Assembly (NCBI RefSeq): GCF_040253615.1
Contig: NZ_JBEJGY010000004.1
Location: 7,564,001 to 7,628,000, forward strand
Source of the DNA: Streptomyces sp. Edi4
GTDB taxonomy: Bacteria > Actinomycetota > Actinomycetes > Streptomycetales > Streptomycetaceae
Direction: 5' to 3'
DNA: 64,000 bases
Below the pieces are notes generated by a model. It worked only from the letters and a program-made list of their open reading frames with translations. It was not told where the DNA came from and made no database searches. A program made the translations under genes and the position numbers. Below are positions 1-8,490 of the stretch, in pieces. Numbering within the stretch: the stretch's first letter is position 1; the number at the start of each line of letters is the position of its first letter.

Positions 1-1214
1 GGATCGGGGGCGGCGGTGAGGCGCGCGATGTGATGGGCCCGCTCGACGGCGTCGTCGGAAGCGTCGGCCAGCGCGCGGTGCGCCGCCATCACCTGTTCGT
101 AGGGGGTCTCGGCCCTGAGCACCACCGGCGTCAGCGGATCCAGGAACGTGATGGCCTCGTGGTCCGACGGCACAGGGGCGCGGACGAGTCCGTGACGTAC
201 GCAGACGTCGAGGTCGGCCCCGGCGTGCCGGCGGCCCGCGCGCCGCAGCAGCTCCACCGTGGGGCGTACGGCGGCGCCCGCGAGGACCAGGGTGTCGCGG
301 GCGTGGGCCGGCAGGGCGTCGATCCGGTCGACGAGCGGCCGGCGAAGGCAGTCCGGCACCGGGAGCGCTTCGAGGCAGTCGGGCAGTTCCGTGCCGTCGA
401 GTCCCTGGGTCCGGACGCGTTCGTCGAGGGCGGCGCTGAGTTCGAGGGCCGCGCGGGGATTGCCGCCGCTCGCCTCGTGCAGACGCGCGACGAGCCGGCG
501 CGGCCAGGGGGGCTGGTCGTGCCGCTCGAGGAGTTCGGCGATCTCATGGACGGTCATGGGCGGGACGGGGATTTGGCGGACCGGCCGTGGACACAGGTCG
601 AGTGCGCTCACCGCGCCGTCCGGGCCGGCGGGGGAGGGCCCGGGCTCCGTTTCGGACCGCAGAGTGGCAAGCACCGAAAAGCCCGGACCGACGCGCCGGG
701 CAATGTAGTTGAGGACATCCGCCGTCGCCCGGTCGAGCCACTGGGTGTCATCCACGACGAGCAGGCAAGGGCCCGCGCCGCACAGCAGGGCGACGACCTT
801 GCGGACCGCGATCCGCAGGACCAGTGCTTCGCGACCGCCTTCGGGCCCGGCCTCGGCGCCCCGGCCGGTCCCCGCGCGCGGCGCGCTGCGGAGCAGGGCC
901 CCTTCCAGGGCGGCTCTTTCGTGGGCGGCCAGCGCGGCGAGAGCGTCGTCGCCGAGGTCGGCCAACAGGTCGATGAGCCCGAGGAAGGGGGTGTTCTTCT
1001 CGACGGGGGAGGGGGAGCAGTGCAGGATCCGGTGCCCCTGGCCACGCAGGTCCGCGATCAGCTGGTGTGTCACCGTGGTCCTGCCGATGCCCGTGGGGCC
1101 GGTGAGCAGGACGCCGCGGCCGCGCGCCAGGTGGGTCCGTACGGTGTCGTGGACCGCGCCGCGCCGGACGGTGAGCGGCCGGGTGCCTGCCGGCAAGGTG
1201 GTCGGCTCGGTCAT
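1..1214 (-). CDS. LuxR-family/STAND ATPase regulator, N-terminal part (runs off the window)
   Basis: The frame is open from an ATG at 1214 to the left edge, so only the N-terminal ~404 residues are visible and the expected C-terminal LuxR helix-turn-helix is not seen. The protein opens with a nucleotide-binding domain. Its Walker A loop reads GPTGIGRTT, with Arg where Lys is usual, and its Walker B region reads LLVVDDTQWLD, the form typical of large actinobacterial LuxR (LAL) regulators. Such proteins are ATP-controlled activators, often of secondary metabolism. The target is unknown. The family call is confident from the Walker B context and the length of the ATPase domain; the C-terminal DNA-binding domain is inferred. 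Confidence 0.8.
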   Translation of the reverse strand, partial: MTEPTTLPAGTRPLTVRRGAVHDTVRTHLARGRGVLLTGPTGIGRTTVTHQLIADLRGQGHRILHCSPSPVEKNTPFLGLIDLLADLGDDALAALAAHERAALEGALLRSAPRAGTGRGAEAGPEGGREALVLRIAVRKVVALLCGAGPCLLVVDDTQWLDRATADVLNYIARRVGPGFSVLATLRSETEPGPSPAGPDGAVSALDLCPRPVRQIPVPPMTVHEIAELLERHDQPPWPRRLVARLHEASGGNPRAALELSAALDERVRTQGLDGTELPDCLEALPVPDCLRRPLVDRIDALPAHARDTLVLAGAAVRPTVELLRRAGRRHAGADLDVCVRHGLVRAPVPSDHEAITFLDPLTPVVLRAETPYEQVMAAHRALADASDDAVERAHHIARLTAAPD

Positions 1215-1350
1215 CGCAAGCCCTTCCGGACACACAGCGTCGTTCACGTCTCAGACGTCGATCATGAACCTGCCCTTCATGGTGCCGTCGCCGAATGTAG
1301 GACCGCTCTCGGGGAAAGGTCAAGACCAATCGTGGGGCCGCCGCACACGC

Positions 1351-1389
1351 GGGCCGGGCCGCCGGTCGACGACCGACGGCCCGGCCCGG
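1351..1389 (-). terminator. Hairpin terminator downstream of the M4 protease gene
   Basis: A G/C-rich inverted repeat with arms of about 17 bp, one internal mismatch and a 3-base loop lies about 30 bp beyond the protease stop. No T-tract follows, which is usual for Streptomyces terminators. Confidence 0.6.
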
Positions 1390-1420
1390 TACGGGAGTTG
1401 GGGTCACCCGGAACTGGGGA

Positions 1421-3586
1421 TCAGCAGGCGCCCGCGTCCTTCCAGACGGCCCAGGAGCCCGGCGCGCCCGGTTGGGCGCCGGTCGAGTACCACTGCGAGG
1501 ACCACTTGTGACCGTTGTAAGCGACCTGGTCGCCCGGTGCGTAGCTGGTGCTCGCGCTCCAGGCCGGCAGGTTGTCGCAGCCCTGCGGCGGGGTGCCGCC
1601 GCCGCTGATGGTCCAGGTGAAGGACGCCGACCCGGTGGCGTTGTCGGTGTTCTTCGCCGTGACGGTCACCGACGAGGTGCCGGCGGTGGTCGGAGTTCCG
1701 CTGATGAGGCCGGTCGAGGAGTTGACCGAAAGGCCGGCGGGCAGACCGCTCGCGCTGTAGGTCAGGGTCTCACCACCGGGGTCGCTCGCCTTGATCTGCA
1801 AGGAGGTGGCGGCGCCCACCGTGCCGCTCTGGCTGCCCGGATTGGTCACCGAGGGCGAGCCCGGCTGGCTGTTGCAGCTGCCGGGTACGGGGTCGGCGCC
1901 GGTCACGCTGACCGCGGCCCACGCGGCGTCGATGGTGTTGTACTCGGCGCAGTGCGTGCCGTAGAGGTCGGCCGCGGCCTTGAGGGAGTCGATGCGCGCC
2001 TGGTGGTAGTTCTCACTGCTGTTGGCGTAGGACGCCAGCGCCTTGTACCAGATCTTGGCGGCCTTGTCGTTGCCGATCCCGGTGACCGTGGAGCTGTCGC
2101 AGGTGGGGCTGTTGCCGTACCCGTGATCGCCGCTGCCCACGGCCGCGAGGAAGAACCAGTGGTTGAGGGGGCCCATCGAGTAGTGCGGGTCGAGGCTGCC
2201 GTTGCCGCTGTCCCAGCAGTTGGGCGAGGAGCCGTCCAGGGAGGGGTTGTACATGTAGCGCAGCGGCCGGTTGTCGCCGTTGATGTTGATGAGCTCGCCC
2301 ATGGTGTAGTCGGGCTTGTCCACCGGGTTGTTGGCGTAGAACTCGACCATGGTGCCGAAGATGTCGCTGGTGCCCTCGTTCATGCCGCCGGTCTCACCGG
2401 TCTCGTCCCAGCCGGTGAGGGCGCCGCTCACGCCGTGGCTCATCTCATGGCCCGCGACGTCCAGTTCGACCAGCGGACGCGCATTGGACTGCCCGTCGCC
2501 GTACGTCATCTGAGTGCCGTCCCAGAACGCGTTCACATACGCGTTGCCGTAGTGCGTACGCGACGGCACGCCCCGCCCGTCGCCGAAGATGCCATTGCGG
2601 CCCTGGACGTTCTTGTAGTAGTCGAACGTCTCCGCCGCGCCGTAGTGCGCGTCGACGCCCGCGGAGGCGGGGTCGCTGGTGGAGCCGTTGCCGAAGGTGC
2701 CGGTGGAGCTGGTGAAGACGGAACCCGTGCCGCTGGTGGCGTGGTTGAGATTGGTCGTGTAGCCATTGCCGTGCGAGGGGTCCTGCATCGAGTAGCCACT
2801 GCCGCTCTGCGTGACGTCCAGCGCCACGCGGCCGCTGTAGATCGACTGGCCGGTCCCGGCGACCGTCGGTGCGGCGGCGGGAGCCGCCGCACCGACCCTC
2901 GAAGTGGCGGCGTTCGCGGCCCCCTCGGCGGCGAACGTGCTCACCTCGTCACTGGTCCGTACGACCTTGCCGGTACGGGCGTCCACCAGAACGTGCAGGC
3001 GGCTCGGTGTCTGGTCCTCGCGCACGCCGCTGACGACGGTCTCCCAGACCAGCACGGCGTCGGTGCCCGCCATCTGCACCGCGAGGTGCGAGGCGGAGAC
3101 GGAGCCGATCCGCCCCTTGAACGCGGCCCGTGCCACCTTCACGGCGTCGGCGGCGGCCAGGCGGGGCTCGGTGGAGACCGCACCGGAGGTTTCGGACCCG
3201 GTGGCCAGTGACTGGAACGCGCCGTCCTTCTTCAGGCGCACAACCACGTCGCCGCCGTAGGCGGGCAGACCCTTGTACGTGCGGTCGAAGCGGACGGAGG
3301 CGGCGCCGTCCTTGTCGACGACCAGATTGCGGACCGAGAAGGCGTCCCCGTCGGCCTTGTGGGCGGCGCCGGCGTGCGCTGCCAGCGCCTTCTGCGCGGC
3401 GTCCACGACGCCGGCACGCACGCCGGGCGTCGGGTCCGCCGTGTAGGGGGCCGGGGCGAAAGCACCGGCGGGCACGGGGTGCGGCCGGGCGGCCGGGGCC
3501 GCCGTGGCGGCGGGCAGCGCGATGGCGGACGCGGTGACACAGGCCAGCGTGACCGTCAAGAGTCTCGCGGCTCTTGGTATTTGCAT
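1421..3586 (-). CDS. Secreted M4 (thermolysin-like) metalloprotease with Ig-like and carbohydrate-binding C-terminal domains
   Basis: This is a 721-residue secreted zinc protease. It has a signal peptide (basic start, then a hydrophobic stretch ending at an Ala-rich site near residue 30) and an FTP/PepSY-type propeptide (about 60-215). The M4 catalytic domain carries HEMSH at about 380-384 and the third zinc ligand Glu in NEGTSD at about 404. It is followed by a putative Ig-like repeat domain (about 575-665) and a C-terminal aromatic-rich module of the chitin-binding (CBM5/12) kind containing YAPGDQVAYNGHKW. I chose the ATG at 3586 over the upstream GTG at 3607 because AGAGGA sits correctly ahead of the ATG. 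It probably degrades protein in insect, fungal or chitinous debris, with the C-terminal module anchoring it to polysaccharide. It stands alone with its own terminator. Confidence 0.93.
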   Translation of the reverse strand: MQIPRAARLLTVTLACVTASAIALPAATAAPAARPHPVPAGAFAPAPYTADPTPGVRAGVVDAAQKALAAHAGAAHKADGDAFSVRNLVVDKDGAASVRFDRTYKGLPAYGGDVVVRLKKDGAFQSLATGSETSGAVSTEPRLAAADAVKVARAAFKGRIGSVSASHLAVQMAGTDAVLVWETVVSGVREDQTPSRLHVLVDARTGKVVRTSDEVSTFAAEGAANAATSRVGAAAPAAAPTVAGTGQSIYSGRVALDVTQSGSGYSMQDPSHGNGYTTNLNHATSGTGSVFTSSTGTFGNGSTSDPASAGVDAHYGAAETFDYYKNVQGRNGIFGDGRGVPSRTHYGNAYVNAFWDGTQMTYGDGQSNARPLVELDVAGHEMSHGVSGALTGWDETGETGGMNEGTSDIFGTMVEFYANNPVDKPDYTMGELININGDNRPLRYMYNPSLDGSSPNCWDSGNGSLDPHYSMGPLNHWFFLAAVGSGDHGYGNSPTCDSSTVTGIGNDKAAKIWYKALASYANSSENYHQARIDSLKAAADLYGTHCAEYNTIDAAWAAVSVTGADPVPGSCNSQPGSPSVTNPGSQSGTVGAATSLQIKASDPGGETLTYSASGLPAGLSVNSSTGLISGTPTTAGTSSVTVTAKNTDNATGSASFTWTISGGGTPPQGCDNLPAWSASTSYAPGDQVAYNGHKWSSQWYSTGAQPGAPGSWAVWKDAGAC

Positions 3587-3824
3587 GGGAGTGGGGGTTC
3601 CTCTCACCTCGGGCAGGGGGCGTCCGCCATCGCCGCGCGCGGGGAAGCCGAATGGGCGGCGGACACGTGCGAGGGCGGACGGCGCGGCTCTGGGTGAAGC
3701 CGCGCCGACGCATGAGTGTCCGCACTCCGGGGGGCGGCTGCCAGGCAGTGCGCGGAGTGTGAGGGGTTTCCCTATCCGAGGCCCGAGAGAGAACCGCGGG
3801 GGCCGTCCTGTCGCGTTGCCGGGG

Positions 3825-4049
3825 TCAAGTCACCTGGCGCGAGGGGAGGTTGGCGGCGCTGCCCGCGTCGAGCACGGCCAGCGGCGTTGATTGGGCCGCC
3901 GTGCGGGCGGGGCGGGAACGCGCCGGGCCGGGACGCGTGCCGGCCAGGACGCGTGCTTGCGGGGCCTCGTCGTTGTCCCGGACCGTGGCGGCATCGACCG
4001 TGCCGTGCCGTGCCGGGTCGCCGCCGACAGAGGGCGGCCAGTACGTCAT
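3825..4049 (-). CDS. Possible small protein of unknown function (74 aa)
   Basis: This is the only candidate in the 3587-4095 interval. It has high G/C at third codon positions, starts with ATG at 4049 and is rich in Arg, Pro and Ala, with no recognisable domain, signal peptide or convincing ribosome binding site. The rest of the interval shows nothing I can assign and may hold the promoter of the protease gene. It could be chance, because long open frames are common at this base composition. Confidence 0.25.
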   Translation of the reverse strand: MTYWPPSVGGDPARHGTVDAATVRDNDEAPQARVLAGTRPGPARSRPARTAAQSTPLAVLDAGSAANLPSRQVT

Positions 4050-4095
4050 CGGCTCAACTGGCCTTCTGTACAGGCAAGTTGACGCGGCGGGCGGC

Positions 4096-4635
4096 TCAGA
4101 AATCGTCGTCCGAGGTCGGAAGGGCCTCGGCGATGAGGCGGGTGGCGAAGTCGGGGTCGTCGGCGATGCGGTTGATGTGCTCCGCGAGGAGGAAGGCGGT
4201 GGCCTCCAGCGGAGTCATCTCCGCGTCCGTCCAGTCTCCGTACTGCTTGCGCCACAGATTGGGGCTCAGGCCGGTGCCCGCGGCGATGACCAGGCCCGCC
4301 ATGGTGGGGATGGCCTCGGGGCGGATGCTCCTCGGCATCATCCGCATGGAGGCCACGAGGTTGGGCACGACGTACTCGATGACGTCCTTCTCGTGCTCCT
4401 CGTGGGCATGACGCAGCCACGTCATGAACATGTAGATGAGGGTGCAGGTGCCGTCAAGGACGTCGTCCAGGGCCGAAAAGCTCAGCGACTCGGTGAACTG
4501 CCGTGTCAGTTCCTGCTGTTCGGGATCGCTGCCGGTCGAGCCGCTGTGGATTCCCTTGAGGCGGGAATCGACCATCATCAGTGCGGTGCCCACGTCGCCG
4601 GCGGGAGCGTTCTGGGGGCCGTAGCGAGACAGCAC
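4096..4635 (-). CDS. Conserved-looking protein of unknown function (179 aa)
   Basis: A soluble, mostly helical protein rich in acidic residues and Met, ending in an acidic tail (TSDDDF). It starts at a GTG with a strong AGGAGGAA ribosome binding site a few bases upstream. The centre has a Met-rich amphipathic helix and several paired His/Glu residues (HAHEEHEKD at about 75-83). I do not recognise a named domain. Composition and codon use are typical of its neighbours, so it is almost certainly a real gene. It stands alone between the protease and a small divergent gene. Confidence 0.8.
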   Translation of the reverse strand: MLSRYGPQNAPAGDVGTALMMVDSRLKGIHSGSTGSDPEQQELTRQFTESLSFSALDDVLDGTCTLIYMFMTWLRHAHEEHEKDVIEYVVPNLVASMRMMPRSIRPEAIPTMAGLVIAAGTGLSPNLWRKQYGDWTDAEMTPLEATAFLLAEHINRIADDPDFATRLIAEALPTSDDDF

Positions 4636-4839
4636 AGGATTCCTCCTCCGTACGGACCGCGGCGAGCGGCGGCGTGTTCGTACCGTAGAGGATCCATCCG
4701 GCCGGGATCCGGGGAATGCGGGGAAGAGCAGCCCTTACGGGGGCGTGACCCGGGCCACGTCGCACATCGGCCGGTATCACCACGGCCGGCCGGGGTACGC
4801 GTTCCGGTACAAAACGCCGAGCGAAAGCGAGTAATCGTC

Positions 4840-5115
4840 GTGAGCGACCGCAGGCCCGAAGGACCAGGAGACGCCGGAGCGCCCGTACCCGAGCCCATAC
4901 CCCGGGACCTGCCGGACCAGCAGGCCGGCGCCGAGGGCGACCCCTGGGAAGCCGCCGACGACGCCGACGCCGAGGGCACCGAGGGCACCCCGCGCGGTGA
5001 CCGGCCGGACCCCGAGATCCCGGACACCGACGAGGCGGGCACCGGCCGCCGGGGCGCCCCGCACTCCGGCAGCACACGCCCCGACCACCCAGTGCCACAC
5101 GAGTCGACCGGCTGA
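4840..5115 (+). CDS. Small acidic, Pro-rich, probably disordered protein (91 aa)
   Basis: It starts with GTG at 4840. The sequence is dominated by Pro, Asp, Glu and Gly with no hydrophobic core, so it is likely disordered. There is a weak purine-rich ribosome binding site (AAAGCGAG). It lies divergent from the 179-residue gene, and its stop codon falls inside the first copy of a degenerate repeat array. No function can be assigned. Codon bias supports coding, but short hydrophilic frames of this kind can be spurious. Confidence 0.45.
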   Translation: MSDRRPEGPGDAGAPVPEPIPRDLPDQQAGAEGDPWEAADDADAEGTEGTPRGDRPDPEIPDTDEAGTGRRGAPHSGSTRPDHPVPHESTG

Positions 5116-5335
5116 GAGGCGGGCGCGCACGACCGTCGGGCGGCCGAGATGAGCGTGTACGGCAGTGTGCCCGTTGAGGCCGGGTGCGCCATGGCCGTCG
5201 ACCCGCTGAGCGGCGCATGCACGGGCGCGTACGGCCGTCGGCCGGTTGAGACGGATGCGCACGGCCGTCGATCGGCTGAGGCGGGCGCGCCAACACGGCC
5301 GTCGACCGGCTGGGAGGTGCACGCCTGGGCGCACC
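5104..5335. repeat. Degenerate ~30-bp tandem repeat array (about seven copies)
   Basis: About seven imperfect copies of a unit resembling TCGACCGGCTGAGGCGGGCG followed by CGCACGGCCG run head to tail. The copies differ in length (about 28-38 bp) and sequence. The array fills the space between the small acidic-protein gene and the hairpin at 5365. No gene is evident within it. Confidence 0.65.
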
Positions 5336-5364
5336 CGGCCCGACTGGCCCGGACGCACGCGCAC

Positions 5365-5405
5365 GGCCGCTTGCCGCCCCGGGTCAGCCGGGGCGGCAAG
5401 CGGCC
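5365..5405. terminator. Perfect 18-bp stem, 5-base loop hairpin terminator
   Basis: Two exactly complementary 18-bp arms (5365-5382 and 5388-5405) flank the loop GTCAG. It lies 20 bp past the stop of the minus-strand PRC/DUF2382 gene, and plus-strand transcription from the left also reaches it. A bidirectional transcription stop is likely. Confidence 0.8.
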
Positions 5406-5424
5406 AGGAACGACCGCGGAGCGG

Positions 5425-6249
5425 TCAGCGGCGACCTCTGTCGCCACGGTTGCCCTCGCCGCGCCGGCGCTCGTCCTTGGCGGTCGCGTCGTCGTACTGG
5501 ATCTCTTCCTTGCGGACGGTGTCGCTCACCTCGCGCTGCTCGGTGACCTTCTCCGTCTCCAGGCGCACCCGCTCCACCGGGACGGTCTCCTTGCGCGTCA
5601 CGGGTCGCTCGGCGTGGAGCGTCACCTCGGTCTCGGCCTCGCCGATGTCGGCCCGGGCCCGGTCGCCCTCACCCAGGGGCTCACGGACGACGCGTACCTC
5701 CTCATGGCTGACCGGAACGGTCGTGGTGACGTCTTCCGTCACGACGACCTTGCGCAGCCGTGCCCGGCCCACCTCCGTGTTCTCGGTGCCGACCCGCAGC
5801 CGCTCCTCGGAGCGCACCAGGCCCTCCTGGTCCGTGGCGTACCGGTCGTGGACGTTGGTGCCGGTGGCGCTGCCGGGCACGTCGACGCTTCCGGCGGCTC
5901 CGCCGGGGCCGGGGGTGCGCGTGCCGGCGCCGTCGACGCCGTAGTGCCGGTACAGCTCACGTTCCGCGTCGGCGTCCAGGTGCTCCTCGGCGTCCAGGCG
6001 CGGGGCGTCCTTCACCATGCTCTTGGCGTACGCCACGTGCAGGGCCTCGCCGTCGCGGCGGGCTCCCGCCAGCGGCACGAAGGATTCCTTGGTGCCGAAA
6101 AGACCCGTCTTGACCGTCACCCATTCGGGGCGGCCCGACGCGTCGTCGAGGTAGACCTGTTCGACACCGCCGATCTTCTCTCCCTCCGGGTCGTAGGCCA
6201 CCAGGCCCTTGAGCCCCTCGGGGCGGTTGAACATGTCACCAGTGCTCAT
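5425..6249 (-). CDS. PRC-barrel / DUF2382 (YsnF-like) domain protein
   Basis: A 274-residue protein. The N-terminal half (about 5-80) is a PRC-barrel domain (GLVAYDPEGEKIGGVEQVYLD), followed by an acidic, Gly/Pro linker. The C-terminal half (about 155-265) is a DUF2382 (YsnF-type) domain with repeated short beta strands and the pattern EEVRVVREP. The tail is Lys/Arg/Asp-rich. In actinobacteria such proteins are abundant under osmotic and general stress, and their biochemical role is not settled. The ATG at 6249 is chosen for its AGGAG ribosome binding site at suitable spacing; an in-frame extension upstream to 6324 has none. It is monocistronic and ends just before the strong hairpin. Confidence 0.92.
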   Translation of the reverse strand: MSTGDMFNRPEGLKGLVAYDPEGEKIGGVEQVYLDDASGRPEWVTVKTGLFGTKESFVPLAGARRDGEALHVAYAKSMVKDAPRLDAEEHLDADAERELYRHYGVDGAGTRTPGPGGAAGSVDVPGSATGTNVHDRYATDQEGLVRSEERLRVGTENTEVGRARLRKVVVTEDVTTTVPVSHEEVRVVREPLGEGDRARADIGEAETEVTLHAERPVTRKETVPVERVRLETEKVTEQREVSDTVRKEEIQYDDATAKDERRRGEGNRGDRGRR

Positions 6250-6579
6250 GCGGATCACTCCTGACGTGTGGGGGAAGGCGCGGCATCCCGTGTGGCGCCG
6301 CACCTCTACCTCCAACCCCGCCACAACCCGCCCGCCCCAGCTACCGCAACTCTTGGCGCGAAACGGCCACCACCCGCGCCACGCCTCGTCCGGGCGCTCC
6401 AGGGGACGATGCGCGAATTACTCCACATGGGTGGCGGCGTGGGTGGCGGCGTCGTCGACGGAGACGACGCGTGCGGTCGCCGACGCCCGGACGGGCGTCC
6501 GGAACGTGGGATGTTTGAGCGGCGGGCGGCACCCGAACGAGGGGTGCATCATCGCGGGAGTGCCGGGCAGGCCCATTGC
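6250..6579. other. Intergenic stretch, no gene seen
   Basis: This 330-bp stretch upstream of the PRC/DUF2382 gene holds no reading frame I can support. It contains a short GGTGGCGGCGT direct repeat near 6430-6450. The promoter of the leftward gene should lie at its left end. Confidence 0.5.
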
Positions 6580-6684
6580 ATGACGTTCGTAATGCTTTCG
6601 CTTCCGCCGCTCATCATGGCCGTCATCCTCGCGTACGGCTCCGACCACGCACGTCCGCGCCACGGGCGCCGACGGAGCCACTGA
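6580..6684 (+). CDS. Possible 34-residue membrane peptide
   Basis: An ATG at 6580 opens a 34-residue frame with a hydrophobic first half (about residues 5-19, with Leu, Ile, Met and Val) and a strongly basic tail (RPRHGRRRSH). That is the layout of a small single-pass peptide with a cytoplasmic basic end. The ribosome binding site is only a weak GGGCAGG. It lies 200 bp before the 22-residue peptide gene on the same strand and could belong to that locus, or be chance. Confidence 0.3.
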   Translation: MTFVMLSLPPLIMAVILAYGSDHARPRHGRRRSH

Positions 6685-6763
6685 ACCCGCGCGCCGAGAG
6701 CCCGCGCGCCGCAATGGTGAGGCGGGTGCGGGCAATGCGTGAACATTCGGTGGTGACCACATC

Positions 6764-6793
6764 TGGTGAAGCTCTCCCCAGAGTCCCTAGACT
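6764..6793 (+). promoter_or_regulatory. Possible promoter of the peptide / PaaK-like / membrane-protease unit
   Basis: A -10-like TAGACT (6788-6793) lies about 18 bp after a weak -35-like TGGTGA (6764-6769). The position is about 90 bp ahead of the 22-residue peptide gene and inside a locally more A/T-rich stretch. The -35 match is poor. Confidence 0.3.
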
Positions 6794-6882
6794 GCCGCTG
6801 CCCACCGGCCGATCCGGGTCGGAAAGCTCAGCACCGCGCAGTGGCCGGCACCGAGCCGCCGCCCGACGAGGGAGGAACCGAC

Positions 6883-6951
6883 ATGGTCAAGCACTACCTC
6901 AAGTACGCACTGAGCACGCTCACCGCCGCGATGTTCGCGCACATGGCCTGA
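6883..6951 (+). CDS. 22-residue peptide preceding the PaaK-like / presenilin-like gene pair
   Basis: The ATG at 6883 has an excellent ribosome binding site (GGGAGGAA, 5-bp spacing), unusual strength for such a short frame. The peptide is MVKHYLKYALSTLTAAMFAH followed by MA: a short basic N-terminus, then a helix-forming hydrophobic segment. It ends 60 bp before the TTG start of the adenylate-forming enzyme on the same strand. It is most likely either the substrate/precursor of the two downstream membrane and ligase proteins or a translated leader. I recognise no family. The ribosome binding site and the tight context carry the call. Confidence 0.6.
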   Translation: MVKHYLKYALSTLTAAMFAHMA

Positions 6952-7011
6952 CCTGATCCGGCCCCGGCCTGGGCCGGGCGACACACCGTCCGGTCCAGTC
7001 CAGGAGGCCCC

Positions 7012-8490
7012 TTGTTCGGCACCGCCCTGAGCCAGCTCCGCTACGGCATGGCGATCCTGCGCAACCGGCGCATACGCCCGCAGGACCTGGAGCGGATCGC
7101 CCGCGACCTGGTGGCCACCCTCGCCGAGTTCGGCGAACCCGGCGACGATTCGGCCCTGCTGCCAGGCCAGGCCGGGCAGGCCGCCCGGATCGACCCCGAG
7201 GTGCGCCGCACCGTGACCCGGCGCAGCCTGTGCGCCACCGCCCGCTCCGCCGCCCGCCACACCGCGTACTACCGCCAGGTCTTCGCTGAACTGGGCCTGG
7301 AACCGGCTGAGTTGGACGTGGACAGTTGGGCCCGCGTGCCGGTCACGCCGAAGAAGGCGCTGCGCTCCATGCCCACCGCCTTCGTCTCGGCCGCCGCCGT
7401 ACCCGCCCTGATGGCGCTGACGACCGGCACCAGCGGCGTGCCCACCGCCGTCTGGTACTCGCGGGCCGAACTCGACACCACCATCGCGCTCAGCACCATC
7501 TCCGCGGCCCTGGGCCTCGGCCTGCGCCCCCGGCACACCCTCGCCTACGCGGGCTGCTCGCGGGCCACGCTGCCGCTGCTCAACGCGGCCGAGTCGGCGA
7601 CCCGGGTCGGCGCGTCCTTCGTCCAGTTCGGCACGGTGGACCCGGCCGTCGCCCTCGACCGCCTCGCCGCGCCACTCGCACTGCCCGGCAAGTCCCCGCA
7701 GATCACCCACCTCACGGTCGCCGCCTCCTACCTCGCGGCCCTGGTGGAACTCGCCGAACGCGACGGATGGCGGGCGGCCGACTTCGGCCTCGAAAGCATC
7801 GGAGTAGGCGGCGAAGTGCTGTCCGCGCCCCTGGCCGCCCGGGCGGAGGCCGCCTTCGGCGCGCCCGTGTCGACCTCGTACCTGATGACCGAGACCCTGC
7901 CCTCGGGCGCCACCCCTTGCGCGGCCGGACATCTGCACCACACCAGCGAGTTCGGCCATCTCGAGGTGCTGGATCCGCTCACGTGGGAGCCCGCGCCGCC
8001 CGGCGCGACCGGCATGATCGTGCACACCCCGTACGTGCCCTACCGCGAGTGCACCCTGCTGCTGCGCTACGCCACCGGCGACCTCGTCCGCAGGCCCGCC
8101 ACGGAGCCCACCTGCGAACTGGCCCACATGCCTGCCACCTCGGGGGTGCTCGGCCGCTGGACGGGCCCGCTCAGCGCCGAACTGCCCACCCGGGCCCTGC
8201 TCGACCTGATCGAGGCCGAACCGGAGGTCCCGCTGCCCGCCCGGTACACGCTCACCCGGGAACCCGGCTCCGGCGCCCGCCTGCACCTCCTGGTGCGGGC
8301 GCTGCCCGCCACCGGTCTGCTCGGCCGCCTTGAGGACCGGGCGACGGCCGCCGCGCTGCCGCTGGACGGGATCGTCCTGTACGACGACCGCGCCGAACTT
8401 CCGGTCACCGCGCCGGTCCGCGCGGACCTGCGGGAACACACCTTCGAAACGGCCGGCGCGGCCGGGACCCGTACCGGGAGCGGCGTATGA
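7012..8490 (+). CDS. PaaK-like adenylate-forming enzyme (phenylacetate-CoA ligase / F390-synthetase type)
   Basis: A 492-residue protein that starts with TTG, chosen for the CAGGAGG ribosome binding site six bases upstream. The ATP-binding loop LTTGTSGVPT lies at about 136-145, followed by GVGGEVLSAPL and the YLMTETLP region, then a C-terminal subdomain with YATGDLVRR. This is the order of the PaaK branch of ANL enzymes, which activate a carboxylate as an acyl-AMP. It lacks the hallmarks of peptide-synthetase A domains. Its substrate is unknown, and the absence of catabolic neighbours argues against phenylacetate degradation. It overlaps the next gene by four bases (ATGA), so the two are translationally coupled and probably act together. 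Confidence 0.85.
   Translation: MFGTALSQLRYGMAILRNRRIRPQDLERIARDLVATLAEFGEPGDDSALLPGQAGQAARIDPEVRRTVTRRSLCATARSAARHTAYYRQVFAELGLEPAELDVDSWARVPVTPKKALRSMPTAFVSAAAVPALMALTTGTSGVPTAVWYSRAELDTTIALSTISAALGLGLRPRHTLAYAGCSRATLPLLNAAESATRVGASFVQFGTVDPAVALDRLAAPLALPGKSPQITHLTVAASYLAALVELAERDGWRAADFGLESIGVGGEVLSAPLAARAEAAFGAPVSTSYLMTETLPSGATPCAAGHLHHTSEFGHLEVLDPLTWEPAPPGATGMIVHTPYVPYRECTLLLRYATGDLVRRPATEPTCELAHMPATSGVLGRWTGPLSAELPTRALLDLIEAEPEVPLPARYTLTREPGSGARLHLLVRALPATGLLGRLEDRATAAALPLDGIVLYDDRAELPVTAPVRADLREHTFETAGAAGTRTGSGV

Noticed and set aside
1472..3211. A 579-codon open frame on the plus strand opposite the M4 protease
   Set aside because: It is the antisense shadow of the protease, whose zinc motifs and domain order are unmistakable. 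The plus-strand translation is an Arg/Ala/Gly/Val-rich string with no domain.
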